NCBI RefSeq assembly: GCF_937981295.1
Contig: NZ_CALJPC010000105.1
Location: 1-31,786, forward strand
From: an uncultured Campylobacter sp.
GTDB lineage: Bacteria; Campylobacterota; Campylobacteria; Campylobacterales; Campylobacteraceae
DNA length: 31,786 nt
Direction: 5' to 3'
Below, piece by piece: positions 8,567 through 16,855 of this stretch. The stretch's first letter is position 1; each line of letters opens with the position of its first letter. The notes below the pieces were generated by a model. It saw nothing but the letters and a program-made list of their open reading frames with translations, was not told where the DNA came from and did not search any database. The position numbers and the translations under genes were made by a program.

Positions 8567-9151
8567 ATGGTAATTCCTTACGTTATCGAACAAACTAGTC
8601 GCGGAGAGCGCAGCTACGACATCTACTCGAGACTGCTAAAAGACCGTATCGTAATGCTTAGCGGCGAGATCGACGACGCAGTGGCAAGCTCGATCGTCGC
8701 GCAGCTTCTGTTTTTGGAGGCGGAGGATCCCGATAAGGATATCTATCTATACATCAATTCCCCGGGCGGCGTAGTTACGAGCGGATTTAGCATTTATGAC
8801 ACGATGAATTACATCAAACCCGACGTAAGCACGATCTGTATCGGTCAAGCGGCGTCGATGGGGGCGTTTTTGCTAAGCTGCGGCGCCAAAGGCAAACGCT
8901 ACGCGCTTCCAAACTCGCGCATAATGATCCACCAGCCCCTAGGCGGCGCGCAAGGCCAGGCCACCGACATCGAGATCCAAGCCAAAGAAATTTTACGAAT
9001 GAAAGAAATTTTAAATGGCATCCTTTCGCAAAATTCCGGCAAAGATCTCGCGCAGGTCGAAAAGGACACCGATCGCGACTTTTTCATGAGCGCCGAGGAT
9101 GCCGTGCAATACGGACTGATCGATCAAGTACTTCAAAAGAGCTTTAAATAG
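8567..9151 (+). CDS. clpP: ATP-dependent Clp protease proteolytic subunit
   Basis: 194 residues with the complete serine protease triad: S97 in GQAASMGAF, H122 in MIHQPLGG and D171 in DRDFFMSA. Segments INSPGGVVTSGFSIYDTM and GLIDQVL are also typical. It forms the tetradecameric chamber that degrades proteins unfolded by ClpA or ClpX. There is no space between the tig stop and this ATG, so translational coupling is likely, and def begins directly after its stop. Sequence is typical throughout. Confidence 0.98.
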   Translation: MVIPYVIEQTSRGERSYDIYSRLLKDRIVMLSGEIDDAVASSIVAQLLFLEAEDPDKDIYLYINSPGGVVTSGFSIYDTMNYIKPDVSTICIGQAASMGAFLLSCGAKGKRYALPNSRIMIHQPLGGAQGQATDIEIQAKEILRMKEILNGILSQNSGKDLAQVEKDTDRDFFMSAEDAVQYGLIDQVLQKSFK

Positions 9152-9670
9152 ATGATCCTGGACGTCCTTACCTATCCGAATAAAAAGCTTTATCAAAGAT
9201 CGATCGAAGTCATGAAATTCGACGCGGCGTTGGGCGAGCTTTTGGATGATATGTATGAGACGATGATCGCAAAAAACGGCATAGGCCTTGCTGCCATCCA
9301 GGTAGGCAGGCCCGTGCGCGCTTTGATCATAAATTTAGCCAATGAGGAAAAAATCCAAGACAAAAAGGACCTCATCGAGATCATCAATCCGCAAATTTTA
9401 AAAAAGGAAGGCGAGGTCGTATTTCAGGAGGGCTGCCTGTCGGTGCCCGGCTTTTATGAGGACGTCACGCGCGCCGAGTTTATCACGGTGCAGTTTCAAG
9501 ATCGCGCCGGCAATACCCGCCAAATGGACGCCAGCGAGCTGCTAGCCGTCTGTATCCAGCACGAGATGGACCACCTCGACGGACATCTTTTCATCGAGCG
9601 CATCGGATACAATAAACGCAAAAAATTTGATAAAGAATTCAAAAAAAGCCTAAAAGAAAAATCGAAATGA
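9152..9670 (+). CDS. def: Peptide deformylase
   Basis: 172 residues. The three signature motifs are GIGLAAIQVG (43-52), EGCLSVPG (93-100) and QHEMDHLDG (136-144). C95, H137 and H141 bind the metal and E138 is catalytic. It removes the formyl group from new N-terminal methionines, a co-translational job that fits its position next to trigger factor and ClpP. It starts immediately after clpP, and its end overlaps the next gene by 4 bases (ATGA). The lysine-rich C-terminal tail is normal for epsilonproteobacteria. Confidence 0.98.
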   Translation: MILDVLTYPNKKLYQRSIEVMKFDAALGELLDDMYETMIAKNGIGLAAIQVGRPVRALIINLANEEKIQDKKDLIEIINPQILKKEGEVVFQEGCLSVPGFYEDVTRAEFITVQFQDRAGNTRQMDASELLAVCIQHEMDHLDGHLFIERIGYNKRKKFDKEFKKSLKEKSK

Positions 9671-11184
9671 AATCCCTAAAATGCGCTGCATTCACGGATG
9701 CACTGATACCCGTAGAGGTTGAATCGACATTCGTGCGGGGGCTGCCAGGATTTAATATCGTTGGCCTTGCGGGCGCTACGATAAAAGAGAGCGAAAGTCG
9801 CGTAAAAGCGGCGCTTGTGAGCTTAAATTTTAAATTTCCCGCCTCCAAAATCATCATAAATCTCTCCCCCTCCGACACGCCCAAAAACGGCTCGCACTTC
9901 GATCTTGCGATCGCGCTTCTAATCGCGCTGCAAAAAGAGCGCATCGACGACGATTTCTTCGTCTTCGGCGAACTCGGTTTAGACGGCAGCCTAAAGAGCA
10001 CGGCGAGCCTCTTTTCGATCCTGCTTTTTTTAAGCACGAAGGTGAAGCGTGCTAAAATTTTAGTGCCGCAAAGCATTGCTCTAAAGGCCTGCACGATCCC
10101 AAACTACGACGTTTATGCCGTGGGTAGCCTAAGCGACGCGGTCAGATTTTTTTTAGACGAGGAGTTCGCCGCAAGCAGGCTCATGCGAGAAACCCATCCG
10201 CTTTTTAAAAACGTCGTGGAGATTGACGGGCAAATTTACGTCCCCAACCGCGATTTTTCGCTAAATTTCAAAGACGTCAAAGGGCAAAAGCGCGCCAAGC
10301 GCGCGAGCCTGATCGCCGCATGCGGCATGCACAACATCCTCTTTGAGGGCAGCCCAGGCTGCGGCAAAAGTATGTGCGCCAAGCGGATAGCTAGAATTCT
10401 GCCGCCGCAGAGTCTGGGCGAAGTGCTGCTCTCGTGCGCCTACGAGTCGCTAAATAACAAAGACGTCGATTTTAGCGCGCTGCGTCCTTTCCGCTCGCCG
10501 CACCACACCAGCACGCGCAGCTCGATTTTCGGTGGCGGCAGTAGCGGCGCAAAGATCGGCGAGGTCGCGCTCGCAAACGGCGGCGAGCTGTTTTTCGACG
10601 AGCTGCCGCACTTCGGCAAGCAAATTTTAGAAAGCCTGCGCGAACCGCTGGAGGATAATAGAATTTTGATTTCGCGCGTAAATTCCAAAGTCGAATACCA
10701 AACGAAATTTATCTTCGTCGCAGCGCAAAACCCCTGCCCGTGCGGAAATCTATTCTCCAAAAACCTCACCTGCACCTGCTCGCTAAACGACATCAGGCGC
10801 TACAAAAACACGATCTCCGCGCCGCTGCTCGATCGCATCGACATATACGTCGCGATGGACGAAACCGGCGCGGACGACAGAAGCGACGTTTGCAGCGAGG
10901 AGATGGCAGATGCGGTGCTGCGGGCATTTCGCGCGCAAAAGGCTCGCGGACAGAGCGAGCTAAACGCAAAGCTGCGCGACGAGGAGACTGAAAAATTTTG
11001 CGTCTGTGAAAGCGCTGCGCGGGAGGTTTTGCAAACCGCGATCACCCGCTACGATCTTTCGCAGCGCGGCGTAAATAAAACGCTAAAACTCGCGCGCACG
11101 ATCGCCGATCTAGCAGGCGCTGAAATCATCGCTAAGGCACATATTTTGGAGGCTCTTAGCTTTCGCATAAGGAGCGAAATTTGA
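9667..11184 (+). CDS. comM: ComM/YifB-family Mg-chelatase-like AAA+ ATPase
   Basis: 505 residues. The N-terminal ChlI-type domain (about 18-140) has the Lon-like SxSDxPKNGSHFDLA segment. The AAA+ core has Walker A GSPGCGKS (228-235), a Walker B segment in GGELFFDELPHF and sensor regions. QNPCPCG followed by CTCSLNDIRRY is the cysteine-rich insertion, possibly metal-binding, and the C terminus is the usual helical Mg_chelatase_C domain. In naturally competent bacteria ComM is a DNA branch-migration helicase that extends heteroduplexes during transformation. A role in competence here is inferred from the family. It overlaps def by 4 bases and shares TTGA with the next gene. Confidence 0.93.
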   Translation: MKSLKCAAFTDALIPVEVESTFVRGLPGFNIVGLAGATIKESESRVKAALVSLNFKFPASKIIINLSPSDTPKNGSHFDLAIALLIALQKERIDDDFFVFGELGLDGSLKSTASLFSILLFLSTKVKRAKILVPQSIALKACTIPNYDVYAVGSLSDAVRFFLDEEFAASRLMRETHPLFKNVVEIDGQIYVPNRDFSLNFKDVKGQKRAKRASLIAACGMHNILFEGSPGCGKSMCAKRIARILPPQSLGEVLLSCAYESLNNKDVDFSALRPFRSPHHTSTRSSIFGGGSSGAKIGEVALANGGELFFDELPHFGKQILESLREPLEDNRILISRVNSKVEYQTKFIFVAAQNPCPCGNLFSKNLTCTCSLNDIRRYKNTISAPLLDRIDIYVAMDETGADDRSDVCSEEMADAVLRAFRAQKARGQSELNAKLRDEETEKFCVCESAAREVLQTAITRYDLSQRGVNKTLKLARTIADLAGAEIIAKAHILEALSFRIRSEI

Positions 11185-12845
11185 AAAAAATTTTCTTTAG
11201 CACCGAGGAGCTCGACGCGCGAGCGAGCGCAAAATTTGGACTTGGCGAGCAAATTTTAATGGAAAACGCCGCCGGCAGGATCGAGCGCGAGATCAGAAAG
11301 CGGCTCAAAAAGGGCTCGCGCATTTTGGCGCTTTGCGGCGGCGGAAATAACGGCGCGGACGCAATGGCGGCACTGCGAAAGCTAAGCGGCGATTTTAGCT
11401 GCACGGCGCTTTGCGTGCTGGAAAATAGAAGCGCGGCGGGTAAATTTCAAACGGATGCGGCGCGGGCTGCGGGCGTTAAGCTTATCGATATCGCAAGCGC
11501 GAAAGACGATTGTGGGCACGTAGAGAGCGCGTCTAGCAAGGATGCCTGCGCGCATGAAAGCGCGGACGGCTCCTCTTCAAAGGGTGCTGGCGCGAGCGAG
11601 TCGCGGAGCGAGCATGAAAACCTAAGCGGCGCTGACGCTTCGGACGACGGCGATAAATTACGCGCAAAATTTAAGGACTTAAAATTTACAAGCGCTAAAT
11701 TTGAGATCGCGGAGCACGGCAGCGATTTCGGCAAGCTAGGCAACGATTGCGGCGAGTACGGCGGCGTCCTGCGCGATGAGATTATAAACGTAGACTGCAT
11801 AATCGACGGGGTTTTCGGCAGCGGTTTGAATAAACAGATAAGCGCTGAAATTTGTGAAATTTTATCTCTCGCAAACAGCGCAAAATCCCTAAAAATCGCA
11901 GTCGATATCCCAAGCGGTATCGATAAGAGCGGGCGCATTTTAGGCTGTGCCTTTTGCGCGGATCTGACGATCGCGATGGGCGCGTTAAAGCTCGCGCTGT
12001 TTTCGGACGGCGCGAAGGATTATGCAGGGCGGATCAAGGTCGCAAATCTTGGAATTTCGCGCTCAAATTTTGAAAGGAGAAGCGAATATTTTCTGCTTCA
12101 AAAAAGCGATCTAAAGCTGCCGATGCGCAGGAAGCAAAACACCAACAAAGGCGACTTCGGGCACACCTACGTCGTAAGCGGACAGATGAGCGGAGCGGCG
12201 CAGATGGCAGCCCTAGCGGCTCATGCGATCGGCAGCGGACTCGTTAGCGTCGTTAGTGAGGGACCATTAAATCTAAGCCCGATTTTGATGCAAAAAAGCT
12301 CATTCAATGCCGCGCGGGTCGTGGTCTGCGGCTGCGGGCTGGGGGAGCGGAAGATCGATCTTGCCGCGCTGCGGAGCAAAAGCTGCGTCATTGACGCCGA
12401 TCTGTGCTATGAGCGTGAAATTTTAAGCTTACTAAACGCCAATTCAAATTTAATCATAACGCCCCATCCGAAGGAGTTCTGCTCGCTTTTAAAGATCGCG
12501 GGTATCGCGGATCTTGGCGTGAGCGAGCTGCAAGAGCGCCGCTTCGAGCTTGCGCGGGCGTGGAGCGAGAAATTTAGCGGCGTGCTCGTACTAAAGGGCG
12601 CAAACACGCTCATCGCCCAAGCGGGCATTATCTACGTCTGCGACAAGGGCAGCGCCGCGCTCGCAAAGGGCGGCAGCGGCGACGTGCTCGCAGGGCTCAT
12701 CGGCGGGCTACTCGCGCAAGGCTACTCGCCTCTGCAAGCCTCAATCTGCGGCGTCCTAGCCCACGCACTCGCCGCGCGAGCCTTCGCCAAAAACTCCTAC
12801 GCGCTAAATCCGCTCGATCTCATCGAGGAGGTAAAATGGTTGTGA
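11181..12845 (+). CDS. nnrD: Bifunctional NAD(P)HX epimerase and ADP-dependent dehydratase
   Basis: 554 residues. The epimerase (YjeF_N) half covers about 1-235, with GGGNNGADAM (53-62) and IIDGVFGSGLN (207-217). The ribokinase-like dehydratase half covers about 255-554, with KGDFGHTYVVSG and the catalytic GGSGDVLAG near residue 500. Together they repair hydrated NADH and NADPH. TTG at 11181 is chosen because AAGGAG lies six bases upstream and TTGA overlaps the comM stop. Residues about 105-198 are an unusual hydrophilic Ser/Ala/Asp/Lys-rich insert in the epimerase domain, absent from ordinary family members, which makes the protein longer than the usual 450-500 residues. The last 10 bases overlap purN. 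Confidence 0.92.
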   Translation: MKKIFFSTEELDARASAKFGLGEQILMENAAGRIEREIRKRLKKGSRILALCGGGNNGADAMAALRKLSGDFSCTALCVLENRSAAGKFQTDAARAAGVKLIDIASAKDDCGHVESASSKDACAHESADGSSSKGAGASESRSEHENLSGADASDDGDKLRAKFKDLKFTSAKFEIAEHGSDFGKLGNDCGEYGGVLRDEIINVDCIIDGVFGSGLNKQISAEICEILSLANSAKSLKIAVDIPSGIDKSGRILGCAFCADLTIAMGALKLALFSDGAKDYAGRIKVANLGISRSNFERRSEYFLLQKSDLKLPMRRKQNTNKGDFGHTYVVSGQMSGAAQMAALAAHAIGSGLVSVVSEGPLNLSPILMQKSSFNAARVVVCGCGLGERKIDLAALRSKSCVIDADLCYEREILSLLNANSNLIITPHPKEFCSLLKIAGIADLGVSELQERRFELARAWSEKFSGVLVLKGANTLIAQAGIIYVCDKGSAALAKGGSGDVLAGLIGGLLAQGYSPLQASICGVLAHALAARAFAKNSYALNPLDLIEEVKWL

Positions 12846-13414
12846 AAAAGCTCGCCGTGCTTTTTAGCGGTAGCGGCTCAAATTTGGAGGCGATCCTGCA
12901 GAGGCTGCACGGCAAAATTTTTGGCGAAACCAAGATCGAAGTTGCGCTAACGCTAAGCAACAAAGCGGATGCGGGAGGCATAGCAAAAGCCGCGAAATTC
13001 GGTCTAAAAAGCGTGATCCTAAATCACAAAGAGTTCGCTAGCCGCGAGGAGTTCGACGCCGCGCTCGTGCGCGAGATCGAAAAAAGCGGCGCGGAGCTTA
13101 CGGTGCTCGCGGGCTTTATGCGAATTCTCACACCCGTTTTTACGAGCAGGGTTCGCGCGATAAACCTGCACCCATCGCTGCTGCCGCTTTTTAAGGGCGC
13201 GCATGCGATAGAGCAGAGCTTCGAGAGCGATATGAAAGTGGGCGGCGTGAGTGTGCACTGGGTCAGCGAGGAGCTCGACGGCGGCGCGATTATCGCTCAG
13301 CGCGCGTTTGAAAAGAGCGCGAGAATGAGCCTTGAGGCTTATGAGGCCAAAATCCACGAGATCGAGCATGAGCTATTGCCGCAGGTGATCGTAGAAATTT
13401 TGTGCCGAAGCTAA
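12836..13414 (+). CDS. purN: Phosphoribosylglycinamide formyltransferase, PurN type
   Basis: 192 residues. It transfers a formyl group from 10-formyl-tetrahydrofolate to GAR, the third step of purine synthesis. The phosphate-binding LFSGSGSNLEAI (9-20) opens the Rossmann fold. The catalytic residues are N110 and H112 in INLHPSLLP, and D148 in EELDGGAIIAQ. ATG 12836 lies inside the end of nnrD with GAGGAGG upstream. It is the last gene of the tig operon; two inverted repeats follow its stop. Confidence 0.96.
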   Translation: MVVKKLAVLFSGSGSNLEAILQRLHGKIFGETKIEVALTLSNKADAGGIAKAAKFGLKSVILNHKEFASREEFDAALVREIEKSGAELTVLAGFMRILTPVFTSRVRAINLHPSLLPLFKGAHAIEQSFESDMKVGGVSVHWVSEELDGGAIIAQRAFEKSARMSLEAYEAKIHEIEHELLPQVIVEILCRS

Positions 13415-13420
13415 ATTTTG

Positions 13421-13448
13421 CGCGGAATTTAAAGATCGAAATTCCGCG
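13421..13448 (+). terminator. Terminator after purN
   Basis: CGCGGAATTT (13421-13430) and AAATTCCGCG (13439-13448) form a perfect 10-bp stem with an 8-base loop, 7 bases after the purN stop. AAATTTTGTAAATTTT follows. This probably ends the tig-purN operon. Confidence 0.6.
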
Positions 13449-13455
13449 AAATTTT

Positions 13456-13519
13456 GTAAATTTTAAAGCTTAGCCGTTTAAATTTAGAGGCGGGTTCGAG
13501 GCTAAGCTTTAAAATTTAC
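13456..13519. repeat. Perfect 20-bp inverted repeat with 24-bp spacer
   Basis: Bases 13456-13475 and 13500-13519 are exact reverse complements (left arm begins GTAAATTTTAAAGC and ends TTAGCC). The arms have a GC-containing inner end and an AT-rich outer end, so the structure could act as a bidirectional terminator. It lies between purN and the DUF3137 gene, next to the purN terminator. It could also be a dispersed palindromic element or a recombination site. Confidence 0.75.
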
Positions 13520-13542
13520 TAGCTAAATTTAGAAAGAGAAAG

Positions 13543-14583
13543 ATGACCGCAAACGAACTGGAAAAACTAAGGCTCGGCATCCTGGATGAGGCGGAGCAGC
13601 GCAAAGGCACGGCGTTTTCGATAATAGTACTAGCGGTGCTGGCCTCGGCGTTGTGGCTATTTTTCAATTTTAGAGATCAAAATGCGGCAATGGTTCTCTG
13701 CTGGATCATAGTGGTATTTAGCTGCGGCAGCATCTCTTTTAGAGTAGTGAATAAAGATGCAAATATAGTGCGCGTATTTATCTTTTGTACCTTGCTGTGG
13801 ATGCTTGCCAAAGGCGTAGAAATGTGCGAGAATGATACCTTGCGCTTCGTCATCGCACTCGTAACCATCTGCCTTTCTTTGTTTAATATCGCAGACGCCG
13901 CGTTGGAGCGGATCAAATATAATAGATCCAAAAAATTCGTCCGCGCCTTTAAACACCAATATATCGAACCCTATATCGCGAGCCTAGGCTATCGCTACGA
14001 AATTTCAGGCTCGTTTCGGCCGGCGTATCTGCGCGCTAGCGGCCTATTTGTGGACGGCATAAGCTATTTTGATTGCGAAGATAAAATTTCCGGCGTTTAT
14101 GACGGAGTATTTTTCAGCTTTGCGGATGTTTGCGTGACCCACACCGACGAACGATATAACAGCAGAGGGATCTTTTTCTACGCGGAATTTAAAAAGCGCA
14201 TAAACTCGGTGGCCGTGATCTTGCCGCTGCTCAGCGCGAGACCGACGCTCGGCGGACTTAAGAAGATCGCGATGGACGATAGCGAGTTTGGATCCGCATT
14301 TAGCGTGTATAGCGCCGATGCCGTGTCTGCAATGTACGCCCTCACGCCCGCCTTTATGCGGCGCTTGCTTCGCTTTAGAAGCGGTGCCGGCGGACCGATC
14401 AGTTTAAGCTTTTCGGGCAGAAACGTCTGCATTTTCATCCGCACGGGATACGATAGCTTCGAGCCTAGCGTAGATCGCAGCGTACTTAGCGCAGGTCCTG
14501 CGGCGTCTATCAAGCACGAGCTTCTATTCTTTCTATCCATCGTAAAAACTCTGAAATTAAACGAAAATATCTGGCAAGATTAA
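13543..14583 (+). CDS. DUF3137 family membrane protein
   Basis: 346 residues of unknown function. The N terminus holds probably four membrane segments (about 24-42, 49-67, 76-91 and 102-117). The soluble C-terminal part (about 135-346) contains the pattern I associate with DUF3137: FKHQYIEPYIASLGYRYEIS, then SGLFVDGISYFDCEDKISGV and a FSFADVCVTHTDE strand, then GIFFYAEFKK. The soluble part is expected in the cytoplasm. It follows the inverted repeat and is not clearly co-transcribed with purN. The ribosome site AGAAAGAGAAAG is weak. The family call is from pattern memory, so the membrane topology is firmer than the name. Confidence 0.75.
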   Translation: MTANELEKLRLGILDEAEQRKGTAFSIIVLAVLASALWLFFNFRDQNAAMVLCWIIVVFSCGSISFRVVNKDANIVRVFIFCTLLWMLAKGVEMCENDTLRFVIALVTICLSLFNIADAALERIKYNRSKKFVRAFKHQYIEPYIASLGYRYEISGSFRPAYLRASGLFVDGISYFDCEDKISGVYDGVFFSFADVCVTHTDERYNSRGIFFYAEFKKRINSVAVILPLLSARPTLGGLKKIAMDDSEFGSAFSVYSADAVSAMYALTPAFMRRLLRFRSGAGGPISLSFSGRNVCIFIRTGYDSFEPSVDRSVLSAGPAASIKHELLFFLSIVKTLKLNENIWQD

Positions 14584-15148
14584 ATCTTAAATTTGACTTT
14601 AAATCCGCAAATACGGAGGCTTTGCGCCGCCGCGAAATTTTAAAATTTAAAAGCACTCTTCCCAGCTCGGCGTCGCTATGATTTAGAATTTTCGCGACAA
14701 GGTTTTGTGGACTTTGCCGCAAGATCTATTGTATTTGCGGCAGAGGGCGAAATTTGAAATCTATCGCGATGAAATCTCATGCGATTTATAAATTTTTGCG
14801 ACCCGCATAGAGGAATTGAGCACTTCTCCGTACCGAATTGAGCGAAGATGGATACTGGTATGGCGATGATTGCACCGTACGCTTTCCATAATAGAGGAGA
14901 TTACCACGCTGCCTATCATCGTGCCGCAAACGCTACTTTTACCGTCGCGAGCCCGCGTCAAAAAAATTGAGGGCCCATCGCGGCAATGATAGAAGAGATA
15001 ATTTACTCATATTTGCATCGTTCATTTCGCCATCCTAATGCTTTCAAAAATCGACGATTAAAAAGCTCACACAAAAGCCGGCCATACATTTAATCTGCCT
15101 CCAAGCATTTTTAAGCGACAATACGAAAATCAAATTTTCGGAGTTCTC
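14584..15148. other. Intergenic region before the ynb-like cluster
   Basis: About 565 bases without a convincing gene. TGCCGCAA (14715-14722) and TTGCGGCA (14735-14742) form an 8-bp hairpin. A 66-codon open frame on the minus strand (14761-14961) has a hydrophobic patch but resembles nothing I know and has no good ribosome site. It may be a gene remnant. No strong promoter for ynbA is obvious. GGAG lies upstream of the ynbA ATG. Confidence 0.5.
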
Positions 15149-15751
15149 ATGACGATTTACGAGTTAAAGCCCAAATTTCAAAATTTACTTCGCCCGTTGG
15201 TAAGACGTCTTTACGGCGCGGGCGTCAGCGCAAATCAAGTCACGATCACAGCTTGCGTCATTTCCGTTCTGCTGGGCGGACTTCTGATAAAATTCGCCGA
15301 AATTTCGACGCTATTCTTTCTGCTGCCCGTTTGGATGTTTTTGCGTATGGCGCTAAATGCCATCGACGGCATGCTGGCTCGCGAGTTTAATCAAAAAAGC
15401 CCGCTGGGCGGCTACCTAAACGAAGCCACAGACGTCATCTCGGACACCGCGCTGTATCTGCCGTTTGCCTTCGTGGCGCCGTTTGACTGGGGAGTTATCG
15501 CGCTCGTTATCTTTCTATCTTTTATGAGTGAGTTTTTGGGCGTCCTAGGGCAGGTGCACGGTTGCGGCAGGCGATACGACGGGCCTATGGGCAAGAGCGA
15601 CCGCGCGTTTATATTCGGGCTTATCGGTACGGTATATGCGCTATCTGGGCGACTACCGGAGTGGTTTAGCTGGGTACTTTACGCCGCGATATTTTTACTC
15701 GCGCTTACTTGCGCAAACCGCGTGAGGATGGGGCTAAAAAGCGGGGAATAA
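15149..15751 (+). CDS. ynbA: CDP-alcohol phosphatidyltransferase, YnbA-like
   Basis: 200 residues, an integral membrane protein of about six helices. CDP-alcohol phosphatidyltransferases replace CMP on CDP-diacylglycerol with an alcohol to make a phospholipid. The conserved core is visible at 70-99: D73-G74, A77-R78, G87, D95 and D99. Two positions that hold metal-binding Asp in the general motif are Asn here (N70, N91). The start MTIYELKPKFQNLLRPL, ALNAIDGMLARE, LNEATDVISD and GPMGKSDRAFIFGL agree with my memory of E. coli YnbA, which has the same length. The head-group substrate is unknown. It leads a cluster whose next members are also lipid enzymes. Confidence 0.88.
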   Translation: MTIYELKPKFQNLLRPLVRRLYGAGVSANQVTITACVISVLLGGLLIKFAEISTLFFLLPVWMFLRMALNAIDGMLAREFNQKSPLGGYLNEATDVISDTALYLPFAFVAPFDWGVIALVIFLSFMSEFLGVLGQVHGCGRRYDGPMGKSDRAFIFGLIGTVYALSGRLPEWFSWVLYAAIFLLALTCANRVRMGLKSGE

Positions 15752-15819
15752 GGCGCCTCGGACGAGGATAAATTTAATAGCTATCTCCAAAATCGACGCA
15801 AGGTAAATTCGCCTAAATT

Positions 15820-15828
15820 TGATATAAT
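15820..15828 (+). promoter_or_regulatory. Strong extended -10 promoter
   Basis: TGATATAAT (-10 hexamer 15823-15828) is a near-ideal Campylobacter extended -10. Transcription would start near 15835, about 380 bases ahead of the acyltransferase start. It could drive a small RNA, the rest of the cluster from the acyltransferase onward, or both. Confidence 0.6.
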
Positions 15829-15834
15829 TACAAA

Positions 15835-16008
15835 AGTTTTAAGCTCGCCTCGACGCGGGCACGCAATCGTTATAAATTTGATCTTGTTTAAATTTATGAG
15901 ATTTTTTGAGGCGAGGATAAAATATCACGGCGAATTTGTCCGCTTAATTTAGACGTTTTAAAAGACACTAGGCGCGCAAAACGCGCTCGGTTAATTTCGA
16001 GCGTTTTA
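15835..16008 (+). ncRNA. Candidate small RNA or structured leader
   Basis: A near-consensus promoter is followed after about 150 bases by CGCTCG (15984-15989) and CGAGCG (15998-16003) with TTTT behind, a terminator-like hairpin. Inside, CTCGCCTC (15844-15851) and GAGGCGAG (15908-15915) can pair to close a long domain. No open frame in this stretch has a ribosome site. I recognise no known RNA family. It may instead be an attenuating 5' leader of the downstream lipid genes. Confidence 0.3.
15984..16008 (+). terminator. Terminator-like hairpin
   Basis: CGCTCG/CGAGCG, a 6-bp stem with an 8-base loop, followed by TTTTATC. It would end a transcript of about 170 bases from the promoter at 15820, or act as an attenuator. 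Confidence 0.45.
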
Positions 16009-16216
16009 TCAAAGTCGGTGAAATTAAAGGCAAGTAGCAAAAGCGGCAAATTGCAGGCGTTACTTAAAACCGTATTGGCTTTAATCGCCTCAAATTTATG
16101 TCTAAACGCTCGTTTTCGGCAAGATGGGCGAGAAGCTTATTTGCCGCACGCAACCGTAAAATTGAGGGCACCGCAAAAAGTGAATTTGAAAAGTAAAAGA
16201 GTAAAAAGGATACAAG

Positions 16217-16855
16217 ATGAAAGAGTTTTTAGCTGCAGCGCTTGATTTTATCCTTTGCCGTATCACGATATTTATCACGGGCGTACGGCCGCCGCAGGAG
16301 CTTTTAAACATAGGCGAGGGTACTAAAATTTACTACGCGAACCACGCTAGCCACGGCGATTTTTTGCTGATTTTCGTCTCGCTGCCCTACCGCGTGAGAA
16401 AGCGCGTGCGCCCCGTCGCGGCGGCGGAGTACTGGGAGAGCGGGCCGGTGCGCAGGTTTCTTGCTAAAAACGTGTTTAATATGGTGCTAATAAGCCGCCG
16501 CAAAGATCCGCTGGAAGCGTTAGCACAAATGAGCGACGCGCTGCAGACGCACTCTCTCATCATCTTTCCCGAAGGCACGCGCAAGATGAACGACGACCTA
16601 GCACTTCAGCCGTTTAAAAGCGGGGTATTTCGTTTGGCGCAGGAGTGCCCCTCCGTGCCTTTGGTGCCGATTTGGATCAAAAACGCGCGCAACGTCTTGC
16701 CTAAGGGCTTTATGATACCCATCCCGCTGCTTTGCGAGCTGATAGTGGGCGAGGAGATAACCTACGGCGGCGAAGGCAAGGGCGAGTTTTTACAAAAGGC
16801 GCAAGACGTGCTGCTAGCAATGAGCGATACGCAAAATGACAGAACGAAAGCCTAA
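16217..16855 (+). CDS. PlsC-type 1-acylglycerol-3-phosphate acyltransferase
   Basis: 212 residues. Block I is NHASHGDF (N42, H43, D48: the catalytic NHx4D), and block III is FPEGTR (117-122). PVAAAEYWESGPVRRFLAKN between them fits block II. Block IV includes VPLVPIWI. Such enzymes acylate lysophosphatidic acid, or another lyso-lipid, at the membrane; a short hydrophobic N terminus (3-22) may anchor it. A good ribosome site (AAAGGA) precedes ATG 16217. It is probably a second, specialised copy rather than the housekeeping plsC, because it sits among accessory lipid genes. It should supply or remodel acyl chains for the YnbA/YnbB pathway. Confidence 0.9.
   Translation: MKEFLAAALDFILCRITIFITGVRPPQELLNIGEGTKIYYANHASHGDFLLIFVSLPYRVRKRVRPVAAAEYWESGPVRRFLAKNVFNMVLISRRKDPLEALAQMSDALQTHSLIIFPEGTRKMNDDLALQPFKSGVFRLAQECPSVPLVPIWIKNARNVLPKGFMIPIPLLCELIVGEEITYGGEGKGEFLQKAQDVLLAMSDTQNDRTKA

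Larger units (their letters stand above)
15752..16216. other. Intergenic region in the ynb-like cluster
   Basis: About 465 bases between ynbA and the acyltransferase gene. It contains a strong extended -10 (15820-15828), an inverted repeat CTCGCCTC/GAGGCGAG (15844-15851 and 15908-15915) and a terminator-like hairpin (15984-16008). These are interpreted below as a possible small RNA gene or a long structured leader. Bases 16018-16216 hold only a poor open frame. Confidence 0.55.

Noticed and set aside
13490..13502. GGTTCGAGGC resembling a tRNA T-loop
   Set aside because: It lies in the spacer of the perfect inverted repeat and no cloverleaf can be formed around it.
14761..14961. 66-codon minus-strand ORF with a GTMIGSVVISS patch
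   Set aside because: No ribosome site, no recognisable family and no neighbours on its strand. Possibly a decayed gene, but I could not reconstruct a longer frame with homology.
16018..16245. 75-codon plus-strand ORF before the acyltransferase gene
   Set aside because: It begins with GTG without a ribosome site, overlaps the start of a well-supported gene in another frame, and its product is a basic, featureless sequence.
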